This document shows positions 32,479 through 42,807 of a stretch of 64,000 nucleotides of DNA, piece by piece. A program made the position numbers and the translations under genes. The stretch comes from Daedaleopsis sinensis (Eukaryota; Basidiomycota; Agaricomycetes; Polyporales; Polyporaceae). The notes under the pieces were generated by a model. That model did not search any database. It was given only the letters and a program-made list of their open reading frames with translations, and was not told the origin of the DNA. Position 1 is the first letter of the stretch, and each line of letters starts with the position of its first letter. The stretch spans positions 248,001 through 312,000 of the forward strand of contig CM066311.1 of the NCBI GenBank assembly GCA_033807695.1. The letters run 5' to 3'.

Positions 32479-32983
32479 AGACGAGCGGCTTCACAAGGAA
32501 GGCGAGCGACTACCGAAGGAGCGAGTACGGAGACATGCCATTCCAAGGGTCGAAGGAGCCGATGCCGAGCTGCCGGCGGCTGACCGAGGTCGCCAGAGCT
32601 CTAGCCAGGACAGAGGAGGCGATCGATCGAGGGTCTGGTCTAGGCGACCGCCACGGAGTCCAGCAATTGGTACGAAGGTCGTCGGAAGAGGCCCGGAAGA
32701 CAAGGGAGTGAGGGGGACGGCCTTCCGAGGCCTATGAAGACGAGCGGATGGACTTCAGACGCGATCACGTGGTGACGCGCCACAAGACTAAGCGCTCTCG
32801 TGACCGCGGATGCAAGTCGAGCGGCGACGTGATAGGCTCGGTGCAAACACCTACCTAACCACCGGAGTGCGCCGTAGGGGTTCAGGAGAGGAGGATCGCG
32901 ACGTGAGCGCGGGAGGAGCAGGGTTTCCTATGATTGGACGATTGGTAGGATAGTTGTAGTTTATTTGGTGACGATTTGTACAG

Positions 32984-32990
32984 TATATAA
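32984..32990 (+). promoter_or_regulatory. TATA box of the retrotransposon LTR
   Basis: TATATAA preceded 40-50 bases upstream by two inverted CCAAT boxes (GATTGGACGATTGG). This is a classic fungal Pol II promoter layout; U3 is therefore about 620 bases and R-U5 about 285. Confidence 0.6.
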
Positions 32991-33074
32991 GTCAGCGGGA
33001 TTGCGGCCCAGCAAAGCAGCGCAGTAGCTCCAGAGATCGAGTCCGAGTCCAAGAATCATCTAGTCGACACTCAA

Positions 33075-33161
33075 TTGAAGACCGTCCGTCTTCAAACCTC
33101 CTCTTGCAGACTAGCCTCACCCACGGAAGTTGCTTGACTTCCATCTGAAGTTGCTCAACTT
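33075..33161 (+). other. Three consecutive RNA hairpins in the R-U5 leader
   Basis: Perfect inverted repeats: TTGAAGAC/GTCTTCAA with a 5-base loop (33075-33095), GGAAGT/ACTTCC (33125-33142), and GAAGTTG/CAACTTC with a 2-base loop (33146-33161). They lie downstream of the TATA box, so they would be in the 5' end of the genomic RNA. Likely roles (packaging, dimerisation, 3' end formation) are inference. Confidence 0.6.
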
Positions 33162-33303
33162 CCTTGTCTATCGTCGACGGGCTACGTGAAGAAGAGCGAC
33201 TACACCGGGAACCTGTCCTCCACCTCGCACCCTACTAGGTAGCTGATCTCGTGCTCGTTTGGGTGTGTGTTTCGCCCAGCGACCCAGAGTTACCCCATCA
33301 TTC

Positions 33304-33321
33304 TGGAGCCCACCGCGAGGG
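33304..33321 (+). other. Candidate primer binding site
   Basis: TGGAGCCCACCGCGAGGG begins 3 bases after the LTR end. It would pair with the 3' end of a tRNA ending ...GGTGGGCTCCA, i.e. with U as discriminator base. Which tRNA this is cannot be decided without the tRNA set of the species. Confidence 0.5.
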
Positions 33322-33734
33322 GTTCAAGAACAGTCTCCACCGGTTCCGGCTCAAGAATCCCACGTTTGCGGCCGACGCGGAGCGAACGTATCCGTCGCCT
33401 CCATCGACAAACCGAACAGGCTTTAGAGGAAATCGAAGCAGAAGACCCCGAGAGAGCAGAGCAGCTCACTACCGTTATCGAGAACAACTTCGCAGTTTTC
33501 GCAGACTCTCCGCTTACCGAACTAGAGGACGCTTCCGAAGAAGAGCAGGAGGACATTGAAGTTCCGGACCATCCGTTCCTGACTTCAGAATCAATTAGTA
33601 ACCCAAGACCTACGCTATCACATACCGCAGGGGCCTTCAACCTACCTAGGAACCCCCTTCCTTCCCTGCTAGCCTACGCCGCTCAAATATTACCTACGGC
33701 TCTACCACCCGTAGTACCACCCACAATCCATTCA

Positions 33735-36149
33735 ATGGCTAGCGCAGATCTATCGAAACTACCGTTGCGTACGGAAAGGAGTGCGCCCCAATTCGATGAG
33801 GAATCTAAGGACACCGTCGAGCGGTACTTTGACGACCTTGCCCGACTTCTGAAGAAGCATAGCATCACTGATGAACAAGCTTGCAAGGCGGCAGCGGTCG
33901 ACTACATACCAGCGGGAGTCGCCAAGCGATGGAAGTCCCTGCCGACGTTCTCGGACACCCAGAAGACGTATGAAGAATTCAAGACGGAGGTTCTATCCTT
34001 CTACCTCGGGACGGATGCCCAGTACACCTGGACACTGCGAGAATACAATGAAGTCATCGGGGAAGCCGTACGTACGGGGATATCCAGCCTCGAAACCTAC
34101 ATGAAGTTCTACGGCAAATTCTATCCCATCTACCGGTACTTGCATGCGAAGACCGAGCCAGAGCTAACGGAGCGCGACGCGTCGACAGCCTTGCTACGGC
34201 TAGTTCCTATGCAGTACACAATGGCGGTATCCGCGCGGTTAGCACACCAGGTGCCTGCAAAACACAAAGAAGAAGCTTACACGGTCGCGCAAGTGCATGA
34301 AGCAATTTCCTATTGTCTGGCAGACGGAGGCCCGTTCGGCGGGATCGGAAGTTGGTCAACTGCGACGTCCGGTAACCTCGCTCGAGTCAATCCTCCGGCT
34401 CCAGCCATGGCCTCCACGGTTACGGTAAAAACCGAGCCGGATCTATCGGCCTTCAAGCGGGAGATGATCTCCATGATGAGTTCGACCATGCGCGACTTCG
34501 TGAGCCAGCAGAGGATGCAAGCCACGCAACCGCCGCAACAAGGGGAACAATACCCTCCACCACCACAACCTCCCCAGGGAAGGTACCAGCAGCAGCAAGG
34601 GGGCCTATACGGACGTAATCCACCCGCTAACGACGAATGCATCTACTGTGGCCTACCGGGATGTCGGTTGAAGACGTGCCCGAAAGTCGCAGAGGACATG
34701 ACGGCGGGACTCATCCGGAAGGACGTATACGACAAAATCATCCTACCAGGAGGCGGTGTGATCCCTCGTAGTCTGCCAGGGAACTGTATGCGCGATAGAG
34801 TCAATGCTTGGCACGAAAAGAACCCAAACCAACGAGCGCGAGGAACCATGAGCAACATCTATCAGTTCGAGATGCAGGAAGACGAGCGTACCTTGGAAGA
34901 GGAGTTAGAAGTCCTCATGCACAAGGCAAACATGGTTAAAGAGCGCATGAACACTCGCTCGGGACGGCAGGTTTTTGATGGAGTCGAGCTAGAGACGCGG
35001 CCTCGACGTATTACGCGCAACTCGGAGAAAGGGAGGAACGACACGCGGGCAGGGACGCCCGAGCGTGATCAGCCGCCTCACCAGCCGACGAGAGAGAAGG
35101 GAAAGGAGAAGGAGAAGCACGTTACCTGGGACACGAGGGCAAAAGAGCCTGAAGAGACCTTCCATCCCTATGCGCCGGCTGTGGTACCCAGAGGCCAGGA
35201 ACTGCCGAAGAAGGACGAACCACCGGTCAGAAGGACCGCAGCGATCATCGACCCGACCGCGGAAGAAAGAGTCTTCAACCGAAGCTTCGGAGACAGCCAG
35301 AGTATCACAGTGTCACCAGCCGAACTACTCAGTATTTCTCCAGGACTCAGGAAGCGAGTGCATGAGGCCACAGCTCTCAGGCGAACGCAAGTCAGAGACG
35401 AGCAACTGCAGGAAGTGACCAACCAGGAAGGCGAGCGGCCTCGGAACAAGGTACTAGTGACCGAAGTCGCTGAAGACGAAGACTTCCTGGAAGACAACCT
35501 CCAGACAGCAGGAAGTTCATCCTCAGGGACTGGAAGGCCGACGCTTGGATCCTTTGCATTCGTAGACCTGGACTATGAAGGCAGCGAGGACGAGGACGAG
35601 GAGCCAAAGTCGCACAATGCACCGTATGTAGCTCCGGGACAAGGCTATCCTGCGAGCAGTCGGCGGAAGTCAACCATCGTAGCCTCGGAATCGGAGAAGC
35701 TGAGGTCGCTGTTCACCTGGGTAGCTCGAACGGACACGCCGACAGAGTGTACACTCGACGATGGGTCCCAGATCGTCGGTATAAACGACCAAATCGCTTA
35801 TGCGTTGAAGATCCCCTACGATCCTACCAAGCGAAGGAGGATGATCAGCGCAAATGGGACGGTCGACATGACACTCGGTCTAGCAAAGAACGTGCCTGTG
35901 GAATTAGGTGGCGGGATCGTGGTCTACCTCCAGATGCATGTTGTGAAGGCAGCGCCTTACCAGATCCTCCTAGGAAGGCCGTTCATGACGGTGATGCGTG
36001 CGAGGTCGAGCAACTCTATGGATGGCCAATTGTCAATTACCGTCACTTGCCCTAACTCGAACCGCGAATTGACGCTACCGACCTACGCGCATGGAGACTC
36101 TCCGAGTTATGGACTCAGAGTCGAGGGTTTTCGGGCTTCGAGGATCTGA
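33735..36149 (+). CDS. gag: Gag polyprotein with C-terminal protease, Ty3 copy 2 (804 aa from first ATG)
   Basis: The first ATG after the LTR TATA box is at 33735 (MASADLSKLP); 804 codons follow to TGA at 36147. The frame is also open upstream to 33243, inside the LTR, with coding character, so a longer non-AUG form is possible. The capsid region includes DDLARLLKKHSITDEQACKA and FYLGTDAQYTWTLREYNEVI. A zinc knuckle near 34638 has spacing C-x2-C-x4-C-x4-C, a CCCC variant of the usual CCHC. A charged, disordered linker follows. The C-terminal protease shows TLDDGSQI (about 35751; DDG in place of DSG/DTG) and QILLGRPF (about 35961). Gag packages the RNA; the protease matures the polyproteins. 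Confidence 0.92.
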   Translation: MASADLSKLPLRTERSAPQFDEESKDTVERYFDDLARLLKKHSITDEQACKAAAVDYIPAGVAKRWKSLPTFSDTQKTYEEFKTEVLSFYLGTDAQYTWTLREYNEVIGEAVRTGISSLETYMKFYGKFYPIYRYLHAKTEPELTERDASTALLRLVPMQYTMAVSARLAHQVPAKHKEEAYTVAQVHEAISYCLADGGPFGGIGSWSTATSGNLARVNPPAPAMASTVTVKTEPDLSAFKREMISMMSSTMRDFVSQQRMQATQPPQQGEQYPPPPQPPQGRYQQQQGGLYGRNPPANDECIYCGLPGCRLKTCPKVAEDMTAGLIRKDVYDKIILPGGGVIPRSLPGNCMRDRVNAWHEKNPNQRARGTMSNIYQFEMQEDERTLEEELEVLMHKANMVKERMNTRSGRQVFDGVELETRPRRITRNSEKGRNDTRAGTPERDQPPHQPTREKGKEKEKHVTWDTRAKEPEETFHPYAPAVVPRGQELPKKDEPPVRRTAAIIDPTAEERVFNRSFGDSQSITVSPAELLSISPGLRKRVHEATALRRTQVRDEQLQEVTNQEGERPRNKVLVTEVAEDEDFLEDNLQTAGSSSSGTGRPTLGSFAFVDLDYEGSEDEDEEPKSHNAPYVAPGQGYPASSRRKSTIVASESEKLRSLFTWVARTDTPTECTLDDGSQIVGINDQIAYALKIPYDPTKRRRMISANGTVDMTLGLAKNVPVELGGGIVVYLQMHVVKAAPYQILLGRPFMTVMRARSSNSMDGQLSITVTCPNSNRELTLPTYAHGDSPSYGLRVEGFRASRI

Positions 36150-39100
36150 TGAACAGTCAGGGAGAGGTCGCTCTCGTCCTCGACTATGACGCAAGAACGG
36201 GTCAAGTTTTCACGACGGCGTACAAGGACTTAGAAAACCTAGAAAATTCCACAATTCAGTCAGCATATCTATCGGCCTGTGACGACTCCGAGACAAAGCA
36301 GAAAATCAAAACCATGTTCTCGAAAGTACCGATCCAGGAATCGGAAGGGGATAGAATGCGGAGCCGACAACCACATCGCGAAGTCGACCGAGCCCTCTTC
36401 CGAGGACGAGCACTCCCAGTATACGCTACGAAAACCAGAGGCAGAAGAGCAGTCAGAACCCGGTCTAGGTCCAGCGAAGCAGCAAGAGCGAGCGAGAAAT
36501 CCGAGCCGAGCGAGCAAGAACAAGAGGCGGAAGGCGAGCAACTTCCAGAAGACGACGAGCGGCAAGCAGCCACCGAGGACCCCGAGAGCGTACGCAGCTA
36601 CGTGAAATCGAAGAAGAAGTACAAGCCAGTGGATAAGAAAGTACGACCAGTGATTGGGGAGCTTCCAAAGCAATACAGAATTGTACGGGAGATAATCGGC
36701 GACCCTCTCGAAGGGATGAAGCCGCTTGACCTCAATCCAAAGCCTTTTGAACCAACTGGGCAGTACACAGCTGAACGACGCGAGAAGCTCCACAAAGTCA
36801 ATGCTCACCTATCGGAAGAAGAGCTAGCTTTGCTAGACGACATAATGTGCAAACAGGAGCAGGGATTCGCTTGGGAAGACAGCGAGCGTGGCCACTTCAG
36901 GACGGACATGTTCCCACCAGTGAAGTTTGCGGTTGTGCCTCACACTCCGTGGATTGAAACGAATTTCCCCATTCCACCCGGAACCTACCGACAAATCTGT
37001 GAGATCATGAAGAAGAAAATAGAATCAGGCGTATACGAACCCTCAAATGCGTCTTACCGATCCAGGTGGTTCTGTGTGCTGAAGAAGGACGGGAGTCTGA
37101 GGATCGTCCATAGTCTGGAGCCGCTCAACAGAGTCTCTATTCAACACAGCGGTGTACCACCGATACCCGACCACATGGCAGAACGCTTTGCAGGGCGTGC
37201 GTGCGGGACAACCTTGGATCTATACGTTGGATACGACGAGAGGATCCTGGACGAAGAGTCGCGCGACCTCACGACCTTCCAAACGCCTTTCGGAGCCATG
37301 CGACTGACGACGCTACCAATGGGATGGACGAATTCAGTACCCATCTTCCACGACGACGTGACCTACATATTGCAGCCTGAAATTCCGGATACGACGATTC
37401 CCTACATCGACGACGTACCTGTCATTGGACCGGAGTCTTCCTACGAACGGGAAGATGGTTCTTTCGAGTGTATGAAGGGGAATCCAGGCATCAGGAGGTA
37501 CATCTGGGAGCACATGCAAGACGTCAACAGGATTGTACAGCGGATGAAACATGCGGGAGGTACCTTCTCGGGCAAGAAGTTCGTCTGCGCGGCGGGCGAC
37601 TTCGTAGCGGTGGGACATCGATGCACACCGGAAGGCCGTCTTCCAGAGAGAGGTTGCGTGGATGCGGTACTCAAATGGGGACCGTGTAAAAATGTTTCCG
37701 AAGTACGGTCGTTCCTGGGAACGGTAGGCGTTGGGAGGATCTTCATCAAGAACTTCGGGAAGAAGGCCGCGCCATTAGTCAAGCTCACGCGGAAGGACGT
37801 ACCGTTCGAATGGGGAGAGGAACAGGACAAGGCCATGGAGGATCTAAAGACAGCATTAGTGGAATCCCCGGCCTTGAAGTCGATCAACTACGAGTCGAAG
37901 GCCCCGGTAATTCTAGCGGTGGACACCTCTTATATCGCGGTCGGCTACCAGCTGTGTCAAGAGGATCCGGAAGACCCGCGGAAACGATACTATAACCGCT
38001 TTGGATCCATTACCTTGAACGAAAGGGAAGCCAGATTCTCGCAACCGAAGCTCGAGCTATATGGTCTGTACCGAGCATTGAAGGCGCTCCGCTTCTGGCT
38101 GGTCGGTGTACGAAACCTAATAGTAGAAATGGATGCGACATCTACGAAAGCCATGATCCAGAATCCGGATGTCGCGCCGAATGCAGTCATGAATAGGTGG
38201 ATCATTAGCATCAATATGTTCCACTTCGAAATGCGGCACGTACCTGGAATCTCCCATGGACCGGACGGTCTCAGCCGACGACCTGCGCAGCCTGAAGACG
38301 AACCAGAAGAAGCAGACAACGGAGAATTCGATGACTGGGTGGACAACATGTACGGCTTTACACACCTCATAAATCCACCTCCACACTTGGGAGACGCTCC
38401 TCTACAACACGAGGTTAAGCGGAAAACGAGCAACTTCAAGACGGAAGCGATGGGCTTCAGTGCGCTCATGCAGCAGACAAGCGGGACGGCGGGCAAGCTA
38501 CCGGACATTCCAGAAATTGACTACGCAATCATACCGCGCACGGAGGTTGCCCAGAAGTTTGACCACAGAATAGCGAACGTCTACGAATTTCTGTGCACCA
38601 AGAGAAGACCGAAGCTGGTTCAGAAGGAGCTCGATGCGTTCGTCAAATACGCAGGACAATTCTTCGTGAAGGATGGCCGACTATGGAAGATAGCGAAGAA
38701 TGGGAACCACAGGAGAGTACTACCCCCAGAACTACGGGCGAAAGCGTTCGTGAGCATGCACGACTTCATAGGACACAGAGGCGTACAGGCGACAATCTCC
38801 TTCGTGGCCGAACGGTTCTGGTGGCCAGAAATGAAGGCGGATGTGGCCTGGTATGTGAGAAGCTGCCACCAATGTCAAATTCGACAAACTACGCGGATCT
38901 ACATACCACCTTCAGTTTCCTATCCTGCGGCGCCGTTCGTACGAGTTCACGTCGACTCTATGGACATGCCTGGCTCGTACAAGCACTTCTTCCATGCGAG
39001 GTGTGCAACCACAAGTTATGCTGAAGGGCGGGCAAGTACAGTCCAAACAGCGAAGGCGGTCGGCGACTGGATCTATCAAGACCTGCTGTGCAGATGGGGA

Positions 39101-39919
39101 GCGCTGTCCGAGATCGTTTCAGACAACGGAAGTCCATGGGTTGCAGCGTTGGAGTACCTGGCAAAGCAATACCACGTCAAGCACATACGGATCTCAGGAT
39201 ACAACTCACGAGCGAACGGAATCGTCGAGCGGCCTCATTTCCACGTCCGGGACGCGCTCTTCAAAGCATGCGAAGGTGATACGACGCAATGGGTGGCGCG
39301 GGTATATTCAGTACTCTGGGCGGACCGAATCACAGTACGCAGGAGACTAGGGTGCTCACCCTACTACGCGGTAACTGGGACGGATCCAATCCTGCCCATG
39401 GACATCACAGAAGCCACGTACCTGCTGCCTATACCGACGAAGCTCGTGTCCACAACGGAGTTGATCACCAACAGGGCGATGGCCTTGCAGAAGAGACCGG
39501 AGGACATAGCGCGGTTGCGGTCAACCGTCTACCGAACACGCGTCCAAGCTGCGGAGCTATTCGAGAAGGAACACAGCGCAACCATCCGAGACTTCAACTT
39601 CAAGCGAGGGAGGCTGGTTCTGATGCGGAACACGGCAATTGAGAAGTCGCTCAACAGGAAGATGAGACCACGGTACCTAGGCCCTCTAGTAGTGATATCG
39701 CGCAACAGAGGCGGCGCGTACATCATTGCAGAACTCGATGGGACCGTCTTCGATCGACCCATAGCGGCCTTCAGAATCATCCCCTACCTAGCGCGTGAGG
39801 ACCCAATCAACTTCAATATTGAGGAACTGGACGCACCACAGAGCCGACTGCAAGAATTAGAAAACACAACAGAAAACTACGAAGAGGAAGGATTAGCAGA
39901 CGACGACGAACACGGCTGA
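36149..39919 (+). CDS. pol: Pol polyprotein of Ty3 copy 2 (1256 aa)
   Basis: The ATG overlaps the gag stop (TGATG, 36147-36151), so Pol is probably made by termination-reinitiation rather than frameshifting. Residues 1-150 are a charged linker. Reverse transcriptase is about 250-470, with catalytic D357 (TTLDLYVGY) and YIDD 419-422. RNase H is about 585-710 with D592, E636 and D662. The integrase zinc site is H871/H876 and C906/C909, with catalytic D936, D992 and E1027. A GPY/F-like module (RPRYLGPLVVI) lies near the C-terminus, and no chromodomain is seen. All catalytic residues are present, so the enzyme set is probably functional. Confidence 0.95.
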   Translation: MNSQGEVALVLDYDARTGQVFTTAYKDLENLENSTIQSAYLSACDDSETKQKIKTMFSKVPIQESEGDRMRSRQPHREVDRALFRGRALPVYATKTRGRRAVRTRSRSSEAARASEKSEPSEQEQEAEGEQLPEDDERQAATEDPESVRSYVKSKKKYKPVDKKVRPVIGELPKQYRIVREIIGDPLEGMKPLDLNPKPFEPTGQYTAERREKLHKVNAHLSEEELALLDDIMCKQEQGFAWEDSERGHFRTDMFPPVKFAVVPHTPWIETNFPIPPGTYRQICEIMKKKIESGVYEPSNASYRSRWFCVLKKDGSLRIVHSLEPLNRVSIQHSGVPPIPDHMAERFAGRACGTTLDLYVGYDERILDEESRDLTTFQTPFGAMRLTTLPMGWTNSVPIFHDDVTYILQPEIPDTTIPYIDDVPVIGPESSYEREDGSFECMKGNPGIRRYIWEHMQDVNRIVQRMKHAGGTFSGKKFVCAAGDFVAVGHRCTPEGRLPERGCVDAVLKWGPCKNVSEVRSFLGTVGVGRIFIKNFGKKAAPLVKLTRKDVPFEWGEEQDKAMEDLKTALVESPALKSINYESKAPVILAVDTSYIAVGYQLCQEDPEDPRKRYYNRFGSITLNEREARFSQPKLELYGLYRALKALRFWLVGVRNLIVEMDATSTKAMIQNPDVAPNAVMNRWIISINMFHFEMRHVPGISHGPDGLSRRPAQPEDEPEEADNGEFDDWVDNMYGFTHLINPPPHLGDAPLQHEVKRKTSNFKTEAMGFSALMQQTSGTAGKLPDIPEIDYAIIPRTEVAQKFDHRIANVYEFLCTKRRPKLVQKELDAFVKYAGQFFVKDGRLWKIAKNGNHRRVLPPELRAKAFVSMHDFIGHRGVQATISFVAERFWWPEMKADVAWYVRSCHQCQIRQTTRIYIPPSVSYPAAPFVRVHVDSMDMPGSYKHFFHARCATTSYAEGRASTVQTAKAVGDWIYQDLLCRWGALSEIVSDNGSPWVAALEYLAKQYHVKHIRISGYNSRANGIVERPHFHVRDALFKACEGDTTQWVARVYSVLWADRITVRRRLGCSPYYAVTGTDPILPMDITEATYLLPIPTKLVSTTELITNRAMALQKRPEDIARLRSTVYRTRVQAAELFEKEHSATIRDFNFKRGRLVLMRNTAIEKSLNRKMRPRYLGPLVVISRNRGGAYIIAELDGTVFDRPIAAFRIIPYLAREDPINFNIEELDAPQSRLQELENTTENYEEEGLADDDEHG

Positions 39920-40369
39920 CACTCACGTTGACGAGGACGTCAAATGGAAAAAGTGGGGGGGAGGAAGTCGCTTGACTACGGAAGTCAATTCCTCTACAGG
40001 CCGAAGAGCGCTTCAAGAGGCGCTTCGCGCGTCGGTCATCTCGGAGATCACACAAGAAGAAGAGCAGAAGGCGATGCGATACATTCGGGATACTAGATAC
40101 AGTACAGATTAAGACGGACAACAGAAGCTGAGCGCGACGGGATACGGGAAAGAAAACCAGAAGGAGACATTACAAAGCCCAGAGCGACAGGAGGGAGACG
40201 GAGAGACTAGTCCGCGGGAGACAGAGACGAGCAGAGGAGATATATGCGAAAAACAGAAAACAAGACAGCGCGAGCCGCGCGACGACAGGACGAGACGACG
40301 ACCAAGCAGGAGATGACAAGAAAAGCTAATAACAAGAAGTCCGTGGACGCGCGCGCGTCGAAGAAGTCC
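39920..40369. other. Gap between convergent pol and antisense gene 3 (copy 2)
   Basis: Same as 5024-5473 in copy 1: 450 bases, purine-rich on this strand, with a run of G residues and GAAGTCGCTTGACTACGGAAG-type inverted motifs near 39964-39990. No gene is seen. Confidence 0.5.
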
Positions 40370-42634
40370 CTACTCGGCATTGCGAAGAAGCTCGAGGAGA
40401 TCCTCACGATAGCCATTGGACGCCACCAAGTCCTTGAAGGACCGCACGTCGTCGCACCCTTCGATCTTCACGCCAAAATCGAGCTGGGTCTGTCGAGTCT
40501 CGCGGCGGGAAAGCTGCCGAATGGACACCAAGTCCTCGACGATGCGCGCGCGTGCGAGGCTGACCTGCGAGCGAAGATGGTTGACCTTCGCGACGACCTC
40601 CGGCGAGAAGCTGACCGGCTCCGGCGACCTGCGCTTGGAAGATGAGGACTTGATCGAGATCTTGAGGGGCGTCGCCGGTTGGGAAGTCGACTTGGAGGGG
40701 CTCGGCTTCTCCTTCTTGACGCTGCCAGAAGCGCGAGACGAACGAGGAGGCGGCGTAGAGTCGTCGGGTTCGGCCTTGCTGTTGCCATAGTCCTCGAGCA
40801 GGCGGCCCTTCTCGTCGAGCGAAGGATAACGCGTAGGACCCTCCGGGTACGGGTAGACGGGGGTGTCCTTCCGGATGGTCTTCGGACGAAGACGCTCCTG
40901 GAGCGCGGCCTTGTCGACGGAGAGGAATTTGTGCGAGTTCCTCTCGAACTGGCGGACGAAGTCGACGGCGAGAAGACGGTCGGCGGGCGGCAGCTGCGAG
41001 GGTTCCCGGAAGGAAAACCCAACGCCGTTGTACATCGCGCCGATGCGGGCGTGCACTAGAAAGAAGACAAGAAGTCAGCAAGAAGACCAAGAGAAGTAGG
41101 GGGAAGGTACTGACCTTTGACCGTCCCCTGGACACTCAGGTGGTCGTACGCGCAAGAGAAGCTTTTCCCCTTCTTCTTGCAGAAGTTGCAGCGGAACGCG
41201 GAAGGGTCCGGACGTCTGCAGGTGACCCCGGCGCGACGGCACTCGTCGCAGTCGCCCTCGATCTGCACGGCGCTGGACAACTCCACGGAACCTTGGCGAG
41301 TGGAAGGAGGCTTCTTGTCGTGCTTCTTGACCCTAGGCGACAACTCGACGACGGGAGGCGGACGTTTGCGGGGCGAGGTGCGGGACTTCTTCTTAGGAGG
41401 CTCCTCCTCCTCGAGTTGGTCGACTTCTTCTTCGCCTTCATCGTCGACCTCGCCCTCGGCATCGCGGTCGGAATCGTCCGCGGGAGGAGAAACCGCCTTA
41501 CGCTTTCCCTTGTCGACGGGCTTCTTGGGCGGCTCGCTCTCATCGGTGCTGAAGAAGAGGGGCGTCTTCTTCCTCTTCAGCGGCAGCTGAGACAGCGGAG
41601 GAGGAGGAGGTTGGTCAGGCGAGAGGGGGGAGCGTGTGCGGAAACGACGAGGAGAGTCGCGCTGGGCAGCGTCGGCCAGAGGCTCGTCGTCAGAAGCTTC
41701 CTCTTCGGGAACGTACTCGACACCAGTGACCATCGCAGCCAGGAAGGCGTCGCCAGGAAGGGCATCAGGGTCAGACGAAGGCGCGGTTGACGAGGAAGTG
41801 GGGCGTGTGACGAGAATCCTCGTGAGACGCTTCTTGTCGAGGACCGGGACGTAACGCATGCCGGACAGCAAAGGCAAGAACTGGTCGACGCGAGTGTCGA
41901 TGGTTTCACGAGAGGCGCGCATGTCGGGCGGGTAATCGGCGACCTCCATCCAGCACGGCTGGATGATCTCGTGGTACCAATTCACTGCAAGGAAGAAGCG
42001 GTCTTAGTCAAGCAAGAGTGAGGGCGAAGAACGTGAGTACTTACGCTCGAAGAAGCCCAGCCGAAGGCGGTGAGCCTGGAAGGCGATGTCGATCTCCAGC
42101 GGGGACTCCGTGACGGTGCTCGAAACCGCGAACAGCCGCAACCGGCGAGAAGCCAGCGCGTACGAGCGAAAGAACTCCGAGACCAGGGAGGGCGGCGCGT
42201 AAAACTCGAACGTCGGGAGCGCGGCGAGGAGCAGGGGATCCAGGTACCAATTCCACTCCGGGACGAGACGGTGCTGCGAAAAAGGAATGTGTCAGCGAGA
42301 CAAGACTTGGAAGGCCGGGACGGCGTACCAGAGCCATGACGATACGATCAAACATGGCCTTGAACGTGCCATATGAGAACGTAGCGAGCTGGTCGTCGGT
42401 GTACTCTTCCAAGATCGCCCGGAAGTCGCTGATCGTCAGCGGAGCGGCGTCCTGATCGCGAAGCTCGTCAGGCGTAGTAGGAACGGGCTCCTCACAGCCA
42501 AGTCGATCGGATTCACGCGTGAATTGCAACGGGAGCCACTTGAACAGCTCCTTGGGGATCGGTCGCCGAGGAGCATCGGAAGACGAGCGAGTGGCGGCGA
42601 CGTTGGAAGACGAGCGACGGTTGGAAGCGGACAT
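40370..42634 (-). CDS. Antisense accessory gene 3 of Ty3 copy 2: Zn2Cys6-like protein (696 aa, four exons)
   Basis: Minus-strand exons 42634-42329, 42273-42045, 41984-41115 and 41055-40370; donors GTACGC, GTAAGT, GTCAGT; acceptors CGCAG, TGCAG, TCTAG; phases agree. Residues 1-180 form a structured domain (ELFKWLPLQFTRESDRLG, PEWNWYLDPLLLAALPTFEF). The middle is an acidic and basic disordered region with several nuclear-signal-like clusters (KKPVDKGKRKAV, PPKKKSRTSPRKRPP). A cysteine cluster follows with spacing C-x2-C-x6-C-x9-C-x2-C-x8-C, matching Zn(II)2Cys6 DNA-binding proteins of fungi. The C-terminal exon is helical with a Ser/Lys-rich segment. It is likely a nuclear, DNA- or chromatin-binding protein coded by the retrotransposon. 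Its promoter is probably the 173-base gap to antisense gene 2. Function is inferred from the cluster only. Confidence 0.7.
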
Positions 42635-42807
42635 GGTGGGCGATGGATGAGAAGACGAGAGGAGAATGCACGAAGGCGGACAACCAGAAGGCCAAAACGT
42701 TTATTAAGGGCGACAGTCAGAAGAACGTGAAGGGAACCGTGAAGTACAACGTCCAAATGCGGTAATCTAAGCGCTCTCCGCGCGACGGCGATCGAGGGCG
42801 GCCCCAA

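Larger units (their letters stand above)
32394..33300 (+). repeat. 5' LTR of Ty3 copy 2
   Basis: 907 bases. Two ATTGG boxes (about 32935-32946) and TATATAA (32984-32990) give a promoter; transcription probably starts near 33015-33020. LTR position 517 (32910) is C, while the 3' LTR has T (44696). Confidence 0.93.

Noticed and set aside
32475..32711. 78-codon frame inside the LTR (present in all four LTRs)
   Set aside because: It lies in U3, upstream of the TATA box, so it is not in the genomic RNA 5' end. Conservation between copies only reflects their youth. Kept as a possibility, not called as a gene.
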